A DNA stretch of 64,000 nt from Treponema sp. (GTDB taxonomy: Bacteria; Spirochaetota; Spirochaetia; Treponematales; Treponemataceae): contig JAEESZ010000005.1 of assembly GCA_016286535.1 (NCBI GenBank), positions 62,001-126,000 on the forward strand, read 5' to 3'. A program made the position numbers and the translations under genes. Every line of letters begins with the position of its first letter. The stretch's first letter is position 1. Below, piece by piece: positions 1 through 8,055 of the stretch. The notes below the pieces were generated by a model, which saw nothing but the letters and a program-made list of their open reading frames with translations, had not been told where the DNA came from and made no database searches.

Positions 1-2
1 TA

Positions 3-1208
3 AATCTTAAGGAATTAAAATGTCTTGATTCAAATAATCATATTACTCAAAAGGGTAGTGAAGTTTTAAAGTTTGGAATTAATGTAAATCTTGCAGCCCT
101 TGCTCTTTCGCCTTATGAAATGGAAAGAAAACTGAGCTTGATTTTAAAATATTCCAGTTATGCAAGAAGTGAAGAATATATTCAAAAAAAATTTATCAGC
201 AGATTAAGGGAACAGATAGAAAAAAGCAGGACTTGCAGGGAGGAAGAGGCTGCAAGTAAGGGAGACGCCTGGACCGAAAGTTTTAAGCATGTCTCTGACG
301 GCCGCATTTGTCTTGAAGGTTTTTATGACCGCCTTGCAAAAAGAATCGAAGTTAAAGATTCAAAAACCATATTCCAGTTTGCGTCTGGAAGAAAAGCTTT
401 TTGCGAAAATCTTATAAACAGTCAGTGGATTGTTGCAATGGAAGTAAATGGCGGAGAGGTGGAAGGAAAAATCTTTGAATATGAAAATATAGGTGATGAT
501 GAAGCGGAAGACTTTATAAAAGATAAAATAAGATGCGAAGATGAATGCTATTTTGAAAATGGCAAAATAGTAAAAATCAGAAAAGAAGTATATGGCAAAA
601 TTATTCTTTCGCAAAAAAGACTTACAGCTTCAGAAGAAGATTATCAGCAGGCCTGGATTGGTCAGATCAAAAAAGAAGGCTTAAAATGTCTGCCTTACGG
701 TCAAAAAATAGAAAAATTTTTATCACGAGTTGATTTTTATTATCAGCAGAAAGAAATAGAAAAGCCCGATTTACAGGAAAAGGCAGAGGAATGGCTTTTA
801 CCATTTATTCAGGGAAAGGACTGTAAAAAACTTGATGAAGATACCATTTACAATGCCCTTTACTGGTTCTTACAGGGTTCAGAAATTGACAGGGAAGTTC
901 CTCCGCTTTTAATTCTTGCAAACGGAGTAAAGGCAAAGGTAAATTATGAGCTTCAGACTCTGCTTGGCGAAAATAAAAAAGTTATAAGACCGGTTATAGA
1001 AATCATAATCCAAAGATTATTTGAATGTTATGAAAGTCCAAAAATTATGGGTATGAATGTTTTATTTAAAATGCTTTCTCCAGCCCAGAGGCCCCTTCAG
1101 ATTACAGATAATCTTGAATCTTTCTGGACCGGAACCTGGCCGGAGATTTGTAAGGAAATGAAAGCCCGCTATCCAAAGCACAACTGGGATTATAAATCTT
1201 ATAAATAA
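3..1208 (+). CDS. hrpB: ATP-dependent helicase HrpB, C-terminal part (cut by window edge)
   Basis: The frame is open from the first bases of the window, so this is the 3' part of a longer gene; the ATG at 120 is internal. The C-terminus carries the HrpB hallmark: SPAQRPLQIT, then FWTGTWPEICKEMKARYPKHNW, ending shortly before the stop. The first visible residues (ITQKGSEVLKFGINVNLAAL) fit the winged-helix region after the RecA-like helicase core. HrpB proteins are DEAH-box RNA/DNA helicases of about 800-850 residues; the Walker motifs lie outside the window. The last 10 bases overlap the convergent AEC transporter gene. The family call is firm; the substrate of HrpB helicases is poorly defined. 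Confidence 0.88.
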   Translation, partial: NLKELKCLDSNNHITQKGSEVLKFGINVNLAALALSPYEMERKLSLILKYSSYARSEEYIQKKFISRLREQIEKSRTCREEEAASKGDAWTESFKHVSDGRICLEGFYDRLAKRIEVKDSKTIFQFASGRKAFCENLINSQWIVAMEVNGGEVEGKIFEYENIGDDEAEDFIKDKIRCEDECYFENGKIVKIRKEVYGKIILSQKRLTASEEDYQQAWIGQIKKEGLKCLPYGQKIEKFLSRVDFYYQQKEIEKPDLQEKAEEWLLPFIQGKDCKKLDEDTIYNALYWFLQGSEIDREVPPLLILANGVKAKVNYELQTLLGENKKVIRPVIEIIIQRLFECYESPKIMGMNVLFKMLSPAQRPLQITDNLESFWTGTWPEICKEMKARYPKHNWDYKSYK

Positions 1209-2140
1209 TATGAGGCGTAAATACTTATTGCGCTGTAAATTATCAGAGAAATAATAATCTGTAAGCTTAAATAACCTGATGTAAATTCAATTGCTTCTTT
1301 ATCATTTGCATACATGCTTAAAAGGAAAGATGTTGGAACAAAGAAATAGACAAGCAGGGCCACTCTTAATTCCGGGCTGAGTCCAACGGTAATGGAAATT
1401 ACAAGCAGAGTAATAAGACACAAAATTATCTGTATACCGTAGCGGAGGAAGGCAAGTTTTAAGCCTTTTTTAAGAACATTCCAGTCGAATACAAGGCCTG
1501 AACCAATGCAGATTAAAATCATTGGTGAAAGAGGCTGTATAAACATGTTTACAGTTTTAGTGTAAAGGTTTGCCGCTTTTGAGTTATCAATAATTTCGCC
1601 TAAATTAAAGGCAGCTCCTATAAAACCAAGAATAACAGCAATTATCAAAGGATTTGTGATGATTGAAATAAAGATTTCTTTTTTAGTCATCTGCTGGCCG
1701 GCAAGAAACTTTAACCCGGTGGCCATTACGGTAAAACAGAAAATACCGCTGAAAATGTCCATGGAAACTATGCTGAACATTGCTTCGCTTTTATGACCAA
1801 CCAGAATTGCTATCAGAGCCCATCCAAAAAGACCGCCTTCGTAAGTTGTCATAGCGTAAGGAACATAGCCGTTTATAGAAGGGTCAAAAAATCTTTTAAA
1901 TAAAAAGCCCAGTCCAAATGCAGTAAAAAGAATAAAAATTTCCAGGCCAATTAAAAGCAGGGAATCCAGGCTGAAAGATCCGTGAATTAAGGTATCAAAA
2001 GCCATAACCGGCAAAAACACATTTGTAGAAATCGATTTTATGCAGGATATTCCCGAATCAGAAATGATGTTTTTTGATTTTAAAAATTTTCCCAGAAAAA
2101 TCATTAAAAAAACGGGAATAACGGTTTCTAAAATTGTCAT
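1199..2140 (-). CDS. AEC (auxin efflux carrier/malate permease) family transporter
   Basis: A 313-residue, strongly hydrophobic protein with about ten predicted membrane helices in two halves. It begins ILETVIPVFLMIFLGKFLK, typical of AEC family carriers, and has family-like glycine- and proline-containing helices (for example PLIIAVILGFIGAAF). AEC proteins in bacteria are secondary carriers for organic anions such as malate or malonate; nothing here fixes the substrate. It lies 9 bp downstream of proC on the same strand with a start preceded by AAGG, so it is probably the last gene of the proline operon. Its 3' end overlaps hrpB convergently by 10 bp. Confidence 0.82.
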   Translation of the reverse strand: MTILETVIPVFLMIFLGKFLKSKNIISDSGISCIKSISTNVFLPVMAFDTLIHGSFSLDSLLLIGLEIFILFTAFGLGFLFKRFFDPSINGYVPYAMTTYEGGLFGWALIAILVGHKSEAMFSIVSMDIFSGIFCFTVMATGLKFLAGQQMTKKEIFISIITNPLIIAVILGFIGAAFNLGEIIDNSKAANLYTKTVNMFIQPLSPMILICIGSGLVFDWNVLKKGLKLAFLRYGIQIILCLITLLVISITVGLSPELRVALLVYFFVPTSFLLSMYANDKEAIEFTSGYLSLQIIISLIIYSAISIYASYYL

Positions 2141-2149
2141 ATAAAAGCC

Positions 2150-2941
2150 TTATTTGTTCATAGAGAGTGATTTATTATAAGCGGCTGTAACAGCATCAAT
2201 AACTGCATTTCTAAAGCCGTCTTTTTCCAGGGCAGCAAGACCTTCAATTGTTGTTCCGGCTGGAGAAGTTACAGAATCCTTTAATACTCCAGGATGTTTT
2301 CCAGTTTCTAAAACCATGGCGGCAGAACCGTAAAGGGTTTGTGCTGCATAAGTATAAGCCTGACTTCTTGGCATTCCGCAGCGAACAGCAGCATCTGCCA
2401 TAGCTTCAATAAACATAAAGGCAAAAGCAGGACCAGAACCGCTTACTGCAGTAACACAGTCCATAAGTTTTTCAGGAACCTGTTCAACAACACCACAGCA
2501 GCCTAAAAGCTCTTTAATCTCTGCAATTTCATTCTGATCAATATCATCATTGCAGGTAAAACCAATCATAGCCTTTCCAATTAAGGCTGGAACATTTGGC
2601 ATAATTCTTACAAATCGGGCATCATCACCAAATCGTTCAAGTTTTTCAAGTCTTACTCCGGCAGCCATAGAAATAATTACGGCATCCTTTGGAATAATAG
2701 TTTTAATTTCCTTGAACAAATCTTCCAGTGCATTTGGTTTTACTGCTACAAAAATATATTTTGCTTCTTTTACAGCTTCTGCATTTGAATCACAAAAATT
2801 ACAACCTGTACTGGCTGCAAAATCAATTCCTTTTCCAGGGGTTCTGTTAGTTACAGTAATATCCTTAGGATTGTATTTTTTACAAATAGCGCGCATTATT
2901 GCGCTACCCATTGAACCAACACCAATACAAGTAATTTTCAT
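2150..2941 (-). CDS. proC: Pyrroline-5-carboxylate reductase
   Basis: Catalyses the last step of proline synthesis, NAD(P)H-dependent reduction of pyrroline-5-carboxylate, in the cytoplasm. The N-terminal Rossmann motif IGVGSMGSAI (about residues 6-15) binds the dinucleotide. The C-terminal dimerisation and active-site region has AVSGSGPAF (about 165) and the signature DSVTSPAGTTIEGL (about 220). Length (263 aa) is normal. AGGAGG lies just before the ATG. It sits 24 bp after proB, with a small GCAC/GTGC hairpin in the gap. The order proA-proB-proC on one strand gives a complete glutamate-to-proline route. Confidence 0.95.
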   Translation of the reverse strand: MKITCIGVGSMGSAIMRAICKKYNPKDITVTNRTPGKGIDFAASTGCNFCDSNAEAVKEAKYIFVAVKPNALEDLFKEIKTIIPKDAVIISMAAGVRLEKLERFGDDARFVRIMPNVPALIGKAMIGFTCNDDIDQNEIAEIKELLGCCGVVEQVPEKLMDCVTAVSGSGPAFAFMFIEAMADAAVRCGMPRSQAYTYAAQTLYGSAAMVLETGKHPGVLKDSVTSPAGTTIEGLAALEKDGFRNAVIDAVTAAYNKSLSMNK

Positions 2942-2965
2942 ATTTCCTCCTGCACTTTTTGTGCT

Positions 2966-3766
2966 TTATTTTTCTATAGCAAATAAGGTTCCTTTCTGGT
3001 TTCCTTTTGCAAGATTTTCAAGTGCATCAGTTTTTCCGCCGTTTGCAAGAATCATTTCAATTCCATATTCTGTGACTTTTTCTGCGGCCTGAATTTTTGT
3101 TTCTATTCCACCAGTTCCAAAGGAATTGGTTTCGCCTATTTTAATTGATTTTCTTAAATCTGGAATTGAAGTAACTGTATCAATTAACTGGGCCTGTGGA
3201 TTTGTTTTTGGATTATCTGTATAAATACCATCAATATCACTGAATAAGATAAGGGTATCTGCAGACCACAAAATAGCGGTTAATGCCGAAAGGTTATCGT
3301 TATCGCCAATTTTAATTTCATCAAAAGAAACAGAGTCGTTTTCGTTAATGATGGGTACAATACCTTCGTCTACCAGAGTAAAAAGGGTATTTCTGATATT
3401 CAGGCTTCTGTGATCGTTTTCAAAATCATCTTTGGTAAGTAATAACTGACCAATATGAAGATTCTGCTGCTGGAAGGCTTTTCTCCACTGGTGCATTAAT
3501 TCAACCTGACCAATGGAACAAAGGGCCTGTTTATAATGAACGTCCTTTTTTCTTGCCCAGCCGTTTACTGTAGAAATGCCGGCTACCTGAGCTCCGGAAG
3601 AAACCAGAACAATCTGCTTGCCGGAGTCTATAAGGTTTCTGCACTGTTTTGCAAAGCCTGCCATAAATTCTGTGTTCTGAGTTCCGTCTTCTTTTGCAAG
3701 AGTATTTGAACCAATCTTAATAACTATTTTTCTTGAATTTTTTATTGTATCAGCAATGTTTGTCAT
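2966..3766 (-). CDS. proB: Glutamate 5-kinase, short form without PUA domain
   Basis: First enzyme of proline synthesis; phosphorylates glutamate to gamma-glutamyl phosphate. The amino-acid-kinase fold is shown by IVIKIGSNTLA (about 14-24), VSSGAQVAG (about 57), the glutamate-binding ENDSVSFDEI followed by GDNDNLSA (about 142-160), and GTGGIETKIQAA near the end. At 266 residues it ends with the kinase domain and lacks the C-terminal PUA domain of E. coli ProB, a variant known in other bacteria. Preceded by AAGGAT. It lies between proA (35 bp upstream) and proC. Confidence 0.94.
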   Translation of the reverse strand: MTNIADTIKNSRKIVIKIGSNTLAKEDGTQNTEFMAGFAKQCRNLIDSGKQIVLVSSGAQVAGISTVNGWARKKDVHYKQALCSIGQVELMHQWRKAFQQQNLHIGQLLLTKDDFENDHRSLNIRNTLFTLVDEGIVPIINENDSVSFDEIKIGDNDNLSALTAILWSADTLILFSDIDGIYTDNPKTNPQAQLIDTVTSIPDLRKSIKIGETNSFGTGGIETKIQAAEKVTEYGIEMILANGGKTDALENLAKGNQKGTLFAIEK

Positions 3767-3801
3767 ATTAAAATCCTTGTATCTGCAATTTAGTATGCAA
3801 A

Positions 3802-5058
3802 TTATCTTATTTGACCTTCTCCATCTATTAAATATTTTGTAGTTGTAAGAGCTTTAATGCCCATCGGGCCTCTGGCATGAAGTTTCTGGGTACTGATTCC
3901 GAGTTCTGCACCAAAGCCAAATTCTCCACCGTCAGTAAAACGGGTAGAAGCATTAACGTAAACGCAGCTGGCATCCACCTTACTCTGGAACAATTTTGCC
4001 TTACTGTAATTATTTGTGATTATTGATTCACTGTGTTTTGTATTATGACTGTTGATATATTCAATTGCCTCTTCAAGGGTGCTGACAGTTTTTATACAGC
4101 ATTCATAATCAAGGTATTCATTTCCAAAATCTTCAGGGGTTGCAAGGCATACTGTTTCATCTTTTTGCAGGATTTTGTATGCCGCTTCATCTGCGTGAAG
4201 TTTTACTCTCTTATTAAAGGTTTTTTGAAGTACGGGCAGGAACTTATCTGCAATATCCTTATTAATTACAATGCATTCAATTGCATTGCAAACGCTTGGT
4301 CTTTGAATCTTGGCATTTTCTGCAATTCTGCAGGCCAGGCTTAAATCGGCTTCGTTATCGACATAAAGGTGGCAGACACCACTTCCAGTTTCAATTACAG
4401 GAACTCTGGCATTCTGAACAACATTCTGAATCAACTTTTTTCCACCTCTTGGAAGAACAACATCTATTTTTCCTACGGCGTTCAAAATCTGGTCTACATC
4501 AGAATGATCTTTTTCTACAACATCAACCAGCTCTAAGGCTTCTGGAATTCCTCCTTCCACCTTAGCCAGAGCCTCTTTAATAACTCTGGTAATTTCTTTA
4601 TTTGAGTTGTAAGCGGAAGCCGAACCTCTTAACAAAATTGCGTTTCCGCTTTTGTAAGAAAGGCTGAAGGCATCTACAGTAACATTTGGTCTGCTTTCGT
4701 AAATAATGGAAATTACTCCAAGAGGAACGCGAACCTGTCTTATATTTAATCCGTTTGGGGTTTTCCAACCGGCAACTTCTTCTCCAACAGGATCTGTCTG
4801 AGATATTACATTTCTAAGGCTTTCGATAATTCCGTCAATTCTAGAATCGGTCAGGAGCAGTCTGTCTAAAAGACTTTCGCTCATTCCGTTATTACGTCCC
4901 TTTTCTATATCTTTTTTATTTGCTTCAAGGATTGATGTGCGGTTATTATTCAGGGCTTCGGCCACGGCAAGCAAAGCTTTGTTTTTTATTTGAGCATTCT
5001 GAAGGGCCAGTGTCTGACTTGCTTTTCTAAGTGATGAGGTCAAGAGGTCTAAATTCAT
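3802..5058 (-). CDS. proA: Gamma-glutamyl phosphate reductase
   Basis: NADPH-dependent reduction of gamma-glutamyl phosphate to glutamate semialdehyde, second step of proline synthesis. It is a 418-aa ALDH-superfamily protein of normal length. Seen: VPLGVISIIYESRPNVT (about 111), the NAD-domain segment LRGSASAYNSN, the catalytic cysteine in RPSVCNAIEC (about 258), and the typical C-terminal FGAELGISTQKLHARGPMG. The start codon is preceded by AAGGAGA, which is fused to the U-tract of an upstream intrinsic terminator (5072-5104). It is the first gene of the proA-proB-proC-AEC operon. Confidence 0.95.
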   Translation of the reverse strand: MNLDLLTSSLRKASQTLALQNAQIKNKALLAVAEALNNNRTSILEANKKDIEKGRNNGMSESLLDRLLLTDSRIDGIIESLRNVISQTDPVGEEVAGWKTPNGLNIRQVRVPLGVISIIYESRPNVTVDAFSLSYKSGNAILLRGSASAYNSNKEITRVIKEALAKVEGGIPEALELVDVVEKDHSDVDQILNAVGKIDVVLPRGGKKLIQNVVQNARVPVIETGSGVCHLYVDNEADLSLACRIAENAKIQRPSVCNAIECIVINKDIADKFLPVLQKTFNKRVKLHADEAAYKILQKDETVCLATPEDFGNEYLDYECCIKTVSTLEEAIEYINSHNTKHSESIITNNYSKAKLFQSKVDASCVYVNASTRFTDGGEFGFGAELGISTQKLHARGPMGIKALTTTKYLIDGEGQIR

Positions 5059-5071
5059 AAAAAATCTCCTT

Positions 5072-5104
5072 AAAAAAAATAGCCGGAACTTAATTGTCCC
5101 GGCC
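5072..5104 (-). terminator. Intrinsic terminator abutting the proA ribosome binding site
   Basis: On the minus strand a GCCGG/CCGGC stem (5082-5086 with 5099-5103) is followed directly by eight T residues (5072-5079) and then by the proA Shine-Dalgarno AAGGAG. It can end transcripts of the 5140-5664 gene. Because it also lies immediately in front of proA, any proA transcript starting upstream would have to pass it, so it may act as an attenuator. Confidence 0.7.
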
Positions 5105-5139
5105 TATATAAATAATTCATTAGAATTATTAAGAAAAGG

Positions 5140-5664
5140 TTAGTAGTTTGCTAAGAAGAACATTCCGAGCATCATAGCTACTTTGCACTTTTCTTCAGAC
5201 CAGTTAGTCTCATTGGGTAATGAAGAAATATACCACCAGAAAATTCCAAATTCGGGGTCAATTCTTAAAGTATATTCTGCGAAGTCTGAAGTGTTAGTTG
5301 GCTGTCCGAACATTAAAAATACTGCCTGATCAATGATGCTTCTGAATAATGTGTAGTTTTCTGCCCATGAAGAAGATTCCTTTGTAAGGAAAGAATCCAT
5401 CTTGAAGAGTAACTGATCTTTTAATGCAATATCAGATTTTTCAACCCAGGTTTTTTGAATTAAAAGAGTAAGATTGTTTTTAAAACTGACAACAAGCTTC
5501 TGAATATCTGATTCGCTCATTTTTGTAAAATTATCATTTGAGCCAAAAGCTTTAGCAATTAAATCTGCTGCCTTATTGAATTTATCATTTTTATTGATAA
5601 AAGTTTGTAATGCTGAAATTGTGTCTGAATCTAAAAATTCTTCGATTAACTCTTCTTTGCTCAT
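5140..5664 (-). CDS. Conserved-looking hypothetical protein, helical, 174 aa
   Basis: I do not recognise this protein. It has no signal peptide or membrane segment. Composition and hydrophobic spacing suggest an all-helical cytoplasmic protein, with a basic/hydrophobic middle and an aromatic C-terminal part (FGIFWWYISSL, then MMLGMFFLANY). No catalytic motif is visible. No Shine-Dalgarno precedes the ATG; instead a good promoter (TTGAAA, 17 bp, TATTAT) ends 8 nt before it, so the transcript may be nearly leaderless. It is followed by the terminator at 5072-5104, so it is probably monocistronic. Confidence 0.7.
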   Translation of the reverse strand: MSKEELIEEFLDSDTISALQTFINKNDKFNKAADLIAKAFGSNDNFTKMSESDIQKLVVSFKNNLTLLIQKTWVEKSDIALKDQLLFKMDSFLTKESSSWAENYTLFRSIIDQAVFLMFGQPTNTSDFAEYTLRIDPEFGIFWWYISSLPNETNWSEEKCKVAMMLGMFFLANY

Positions 5665-5672
5665 ATAAAGGA

Positions 5673-5701
5673 ATAATAAAGATTTAACACTCTTTTTTCA
5701 A
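5673..5701 (-). promoter_or_regulatory. Sigma-70 type promoter of the 5140-5664 gene
   Basis: On the minus strand TTGAAA (5696-5701) and TATTAT (5673-5678) are 17 bp apart. The -10 element ends 8 nt before the ATG, leaving room for only one or two bases of 5' leader. Confidence 0.6.
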
Positions 5702-5799
5702 GATAGGATAGGGGAAAGGTATTATAAAATTATTTCTATGATTATAAAAATGTAAAATCTTTTTTTTAAAATATCTATTCATAAAATATGGAATATTGT

Positions 5800-5805
5800 T
5801 ATAAT
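5800..5805 (+). promoter_or_regulatory. -10 element (TATAAT) upstream of the amidohydrolase gene
   Basis: A perfect TATAAT lies 24 nt before the chosen ATG at 5830, with GGGG in between as a ribosome binding site. It falls inside the longer ORF that begins at 5788, which argues that the longer start is not used. The -35 is unclear. Confidence 0.5.
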
Positions 5806-5829
5806 CTTCATATTTTATGGGGTTTTTCT

Positions 5830-6618
5830 ATGATTATAGATTTTCATGCGCACATTTATCCAGAAAAAATAGCAGAAAAAGCAGCAAAGGCAATTGGACT
5901 CTTTTATGATGCTCCAATAGCATATAATGGTACTTCTCTAAAGCTTATTGAAAGCGGTTCAAAGATTGGTGTAGATAAATATGTTGTTCATTCAGCAGCA
6001 ACAACAGAAGCTCAGGTAGAAAGTATAAATAATTTTATAATCAAAGAATGCAGTGCTCACAGCGAATTTATTGGCTTTGGAACAATGCATCCAAATTATA
6101 CAGATTTTGAAAAAGAGCTTGTAAGAATTAAAAAAGAAGGCCTGAAGGGAATCAAACTTCACCCGGATTTTCAAAAATTCCAGGTTGACTGTCCAGAAAT
6201 GGATCCTATTTATGAAAAGCTTGCAGAATTAAAAATGCCGGTTTTGTTCCACGTGGGAGACTGCCGTTTTGATTTTTCCGGTCCAAAACGCATATTAAAT
6301 GTTTATAATAAACATCCTTCTTTAATTATAATTGCTGCCCATTTTGGCGGTTATACTGAATGGCAGGAATCTTTAGACAATCTGGTTGGAAAAGATATTT
6401 ATTTTGATACTTCAAGTACTCTCTGGAAGCTGCCTTTGGAAAAAGCAAATCAGATGATTAAGGCTCACGGCTACGAAAAATTCTTCTTTGGTTCTGATTA
6501 TCCTATGTGGGACCATGAAGATGAGTTATCAAGATTTAATCAGCTTGATTTAACTGCAGAAGAAAGAGAAGCAGTTTTATACAAAAACGCACTTAAACTT
6601 TTTGAAAGAATTAAATAA
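5830..6618 (+). CDS. Amidohydrolase family protein (amidohydrolase_2 type)
   Basis: A TIM-barrel metal-dependent hydrolase of the ACMSD/uracil-metal-hydrolase-like group (COG2159). Metal-ligand motifs appear in order: DFHAHIYPEK at the N-terminus (HxH), KLHPDFQKF, LFHVGD, AAHFGGYTEW and FGSDYPMW (final Asp). I start at 5830 because DFHAH then falls at the extreme N-terminus as usual for the family, a GGGG element sits just upstream, and a TATAAT box overlaps the longer start at 5788. The substrate is not identifiable. Its stop overlaps the start of the YdcF-like gene by one base, so the two are co-translated. Confidence 0.85.
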   Translation: MIIDFHAHIYPEKIAEKAAKAIGLFYDAPIAYNGTSLKLIESGSKIGVDKYVVHSAATTEAQVESINNFIIKECSAHSEFIGFGTMHPNYTDFEKELVRIKKEGLKGIKLHPDFQKFQVDCPEMDPIYEKLAELKMPVLFHVGDCRFDFSGPKRILNVYNKHPSLIIIAAHFGGYTEWQESLDNLVGKDIYFDTSSTLWKLPLEKANQMIKAHGYEKFFFGSDYPMWDHEDELSRFNQLDLTAEEREAVLYKNALKLFERIK

Positions 6619-7466
6619 TGAAGATAAGGAATTCTGTAAAAAATAAAATAATCGCATCTGTTTTAATTTTTCTGGGATTCCTTTTTATTATTTATGATAT
6701 TGTATTACTTCTTTCCTGCCCGCCATCCTTTATAGATTTTTTAAAATCTTTTACCCACATCTGGCTGCTGGCAGGTCTGTTTTGTATTTTTACGGCCATT
6801 TTCCGTCTTAAAAAAGGCCGCTCCTTATGGTCCACCTTCCGCCCAAAAGTTAAGACTTTTATAGTCTGGCTTTTTTCTATAATCCTGTTAATCTGCATTA
6901 TAAATTTATCTTTTATATTAAGGCCAAAAACTGTTTCGCTTGAAGAAAAATCCGATTATCTTTTACTTCTTGGCGGCGGTATAGACAAAAACGGAAAACT
7001 TCCTGATTCCGTGTTGTTAAGAGTAGAAAAAGCTGCCGAATATCTGCAAAAAAATCCTCAGGTGAGTGTGGTTGTTACAGGCGGTAGAAAAGATTACCAG
7101 GAATATGCCGAAGCACCCGAAATTAAAAATCAGCTGATTAAAAGAGGAATTGCAGAAGAAAAAATCTTACTGGAAGACAAGGCTGTAGACACAATTGAGA
7201 ATTTTGAAAAATCTGCGGCTTTGCTTTCAGAAACTTACGGGCTTTCCCTGGAAGAGGTTTTACAAAGCCGCATAGTTATTGTAACAAGTGATTTTCACTT
7301 AAGAAGGGCAGAAAGAATTGCTTCAAGGCTGGGCTTTACAAAAGTAAAAGGAATTGCCTGCAAGACTCCTTTTATTAAAAAATTGCATACTTATGTAAGG
7401 GAAATTGCTTCCTACGTTAAATTAAACCTTAGAATTCTGCTTACAGGCCGTCCAAAAAAAATATAA
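6618..7466 (+). CDS. YdcF/SanA family membrane protein (DUF218)
   Basis: Three N-terminal membrane helices (about residues 11-30, 41-60, 80-100) precede a DUF218 domain. That domain shows DYLLLLGGGI, VVVTGGRKDYQEYAEA, a DTIENF segment and IVTSDFHLRRAERIA, the standard family motifs. Members include E. coli SanA and YdcF, linked to envelope barrier function and S-adenosylmethionine binding, but their reactions are unsettled. It is translationally coupled to the upstream amidohydrolase (TAATG overlap). Confidence 0.85.
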   Translation: MKIRNSVKNKIIASVLIFLGFLFIIYDIVLLLSCPPSFIDFLKSFTHIWLLAGLFCIFTAIFRLKKGRSLWSTFRPKVKTFIVWLFSIILLICIINLSFILRPKTVSLEEKSDYLLLLGGGIDKNGKLPDSVLLRVEKAAEYLQKNPQVSVVVTGGRKDYQEYAEAPEIKNQLIKRGIAEEKILLEDKAVDTIENFEKSAALLSETYGLSLEEVLQSRIVIVTSDFHLRRAERIASRLGFTKVKGIACKTPFIKKLHTYVREIASYVKLNLRILLTGRPKKI

Positions 7467-7519
7467 TTTCCGTAAAATGCACTATTTATTTTAGATTTGT
7501 AATATGTTAAAACTAAAAT

Positions 7520-8014
7520 ATGAAAGTAGCAATTTTTTTTGGTTCAAAGTCTGACAAAGACACAATGAAAAAAGGTGCTGATATTCTTAAAGAATTCGGC
7601 GTGGAATACAAAGCGTATATTATTTCTGCTCATCGTGCAGGAGAATTATTACATCAGACTGTCGCTCAGGTAGAAAAAGACGGTTGTGAAGTAATAATTG
7701 CAGGTGCAGGTCTTGCTGCCGCCCTTCCTGGTGTAATTGCAGGTGCCACAACATTACCTGTAATTGGCGTTCCTCTTGAATGCGTTTCTGACAAATCAAA
7801 TGGTTTAGGCGGTATGGATGCTCTTCTTTCTATTGTACAAATGCCACCACAGATTCCTGTTGCCACAGTTGGAATTAACAGTTCAAAGAATGCAGCTTAT
7901 CTGGCCATTCAGATTCTGGCAATAAAATATCCGGAATTAAAAGAGAAATTGAAGGCATTCCGTCAGAAGCTGGCAGATGATGCTAAGGCTACTGGTCTGG
8001 ATGTAGAATTATAA
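7520..8014 (+). CDS. purE: N5-carboxyaminoimidazole ribonucleotide mutase, class I-like PurE
   Basis: Purine biosynthesis enzyme that interconverts N5-CAIR and CAIR. At 164 aa it matches PurE length. Seen: FFGSKSDKDTM (phosphate-binding loop), ISAHRAGELL with the catalytic His, and LLSIVQMPPQIPVATVGI. The segment corresponding to E. coli GGAAHLPG reads GLAAALPG, so the second active-site His is Ala. The layout is class I, unlike the class II AIR carboxylase described for Treponema denticola. No Shine-Dalgarno is visible; TAAAAC lies 6-7 nt upstream of the ATG. No other purine gene is in the window. Confidence 0.88.
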   Translation: MKVAIFFGSKSDKDTMKKGADILKEFGVEYKAYIISAHRAGELLHQTVAQVEKDGCEVIIAGAGLAAALPGVIAGATTLPVIGVPLECVSDKSNGLGGMDALLSIVQMPPQIPVATVGINSSKNAAYLAIQILAIKYPELKEKLKAFRQKLADDAKATGLDVEL

Positions 8015-8055
8015 TAAAAGAAATCTTATTTCTTAAAAAAAAGCAGGAGAAAAAA

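Noticed and set aside
2550..3092. 180-aa plus-strand ORF opposite proC/proB
   Set aside because: Antisense shadow of two well-supported genes, with composition typical of a reversed frame and no ribosome binding site or known domain.
5788..5829. Upstream start of the amidohydrolase
   Set aside because: It overlaps the TATAAT box and lacks a ribosome binding site; the family begins at the DFHAH motif, as at 5830.
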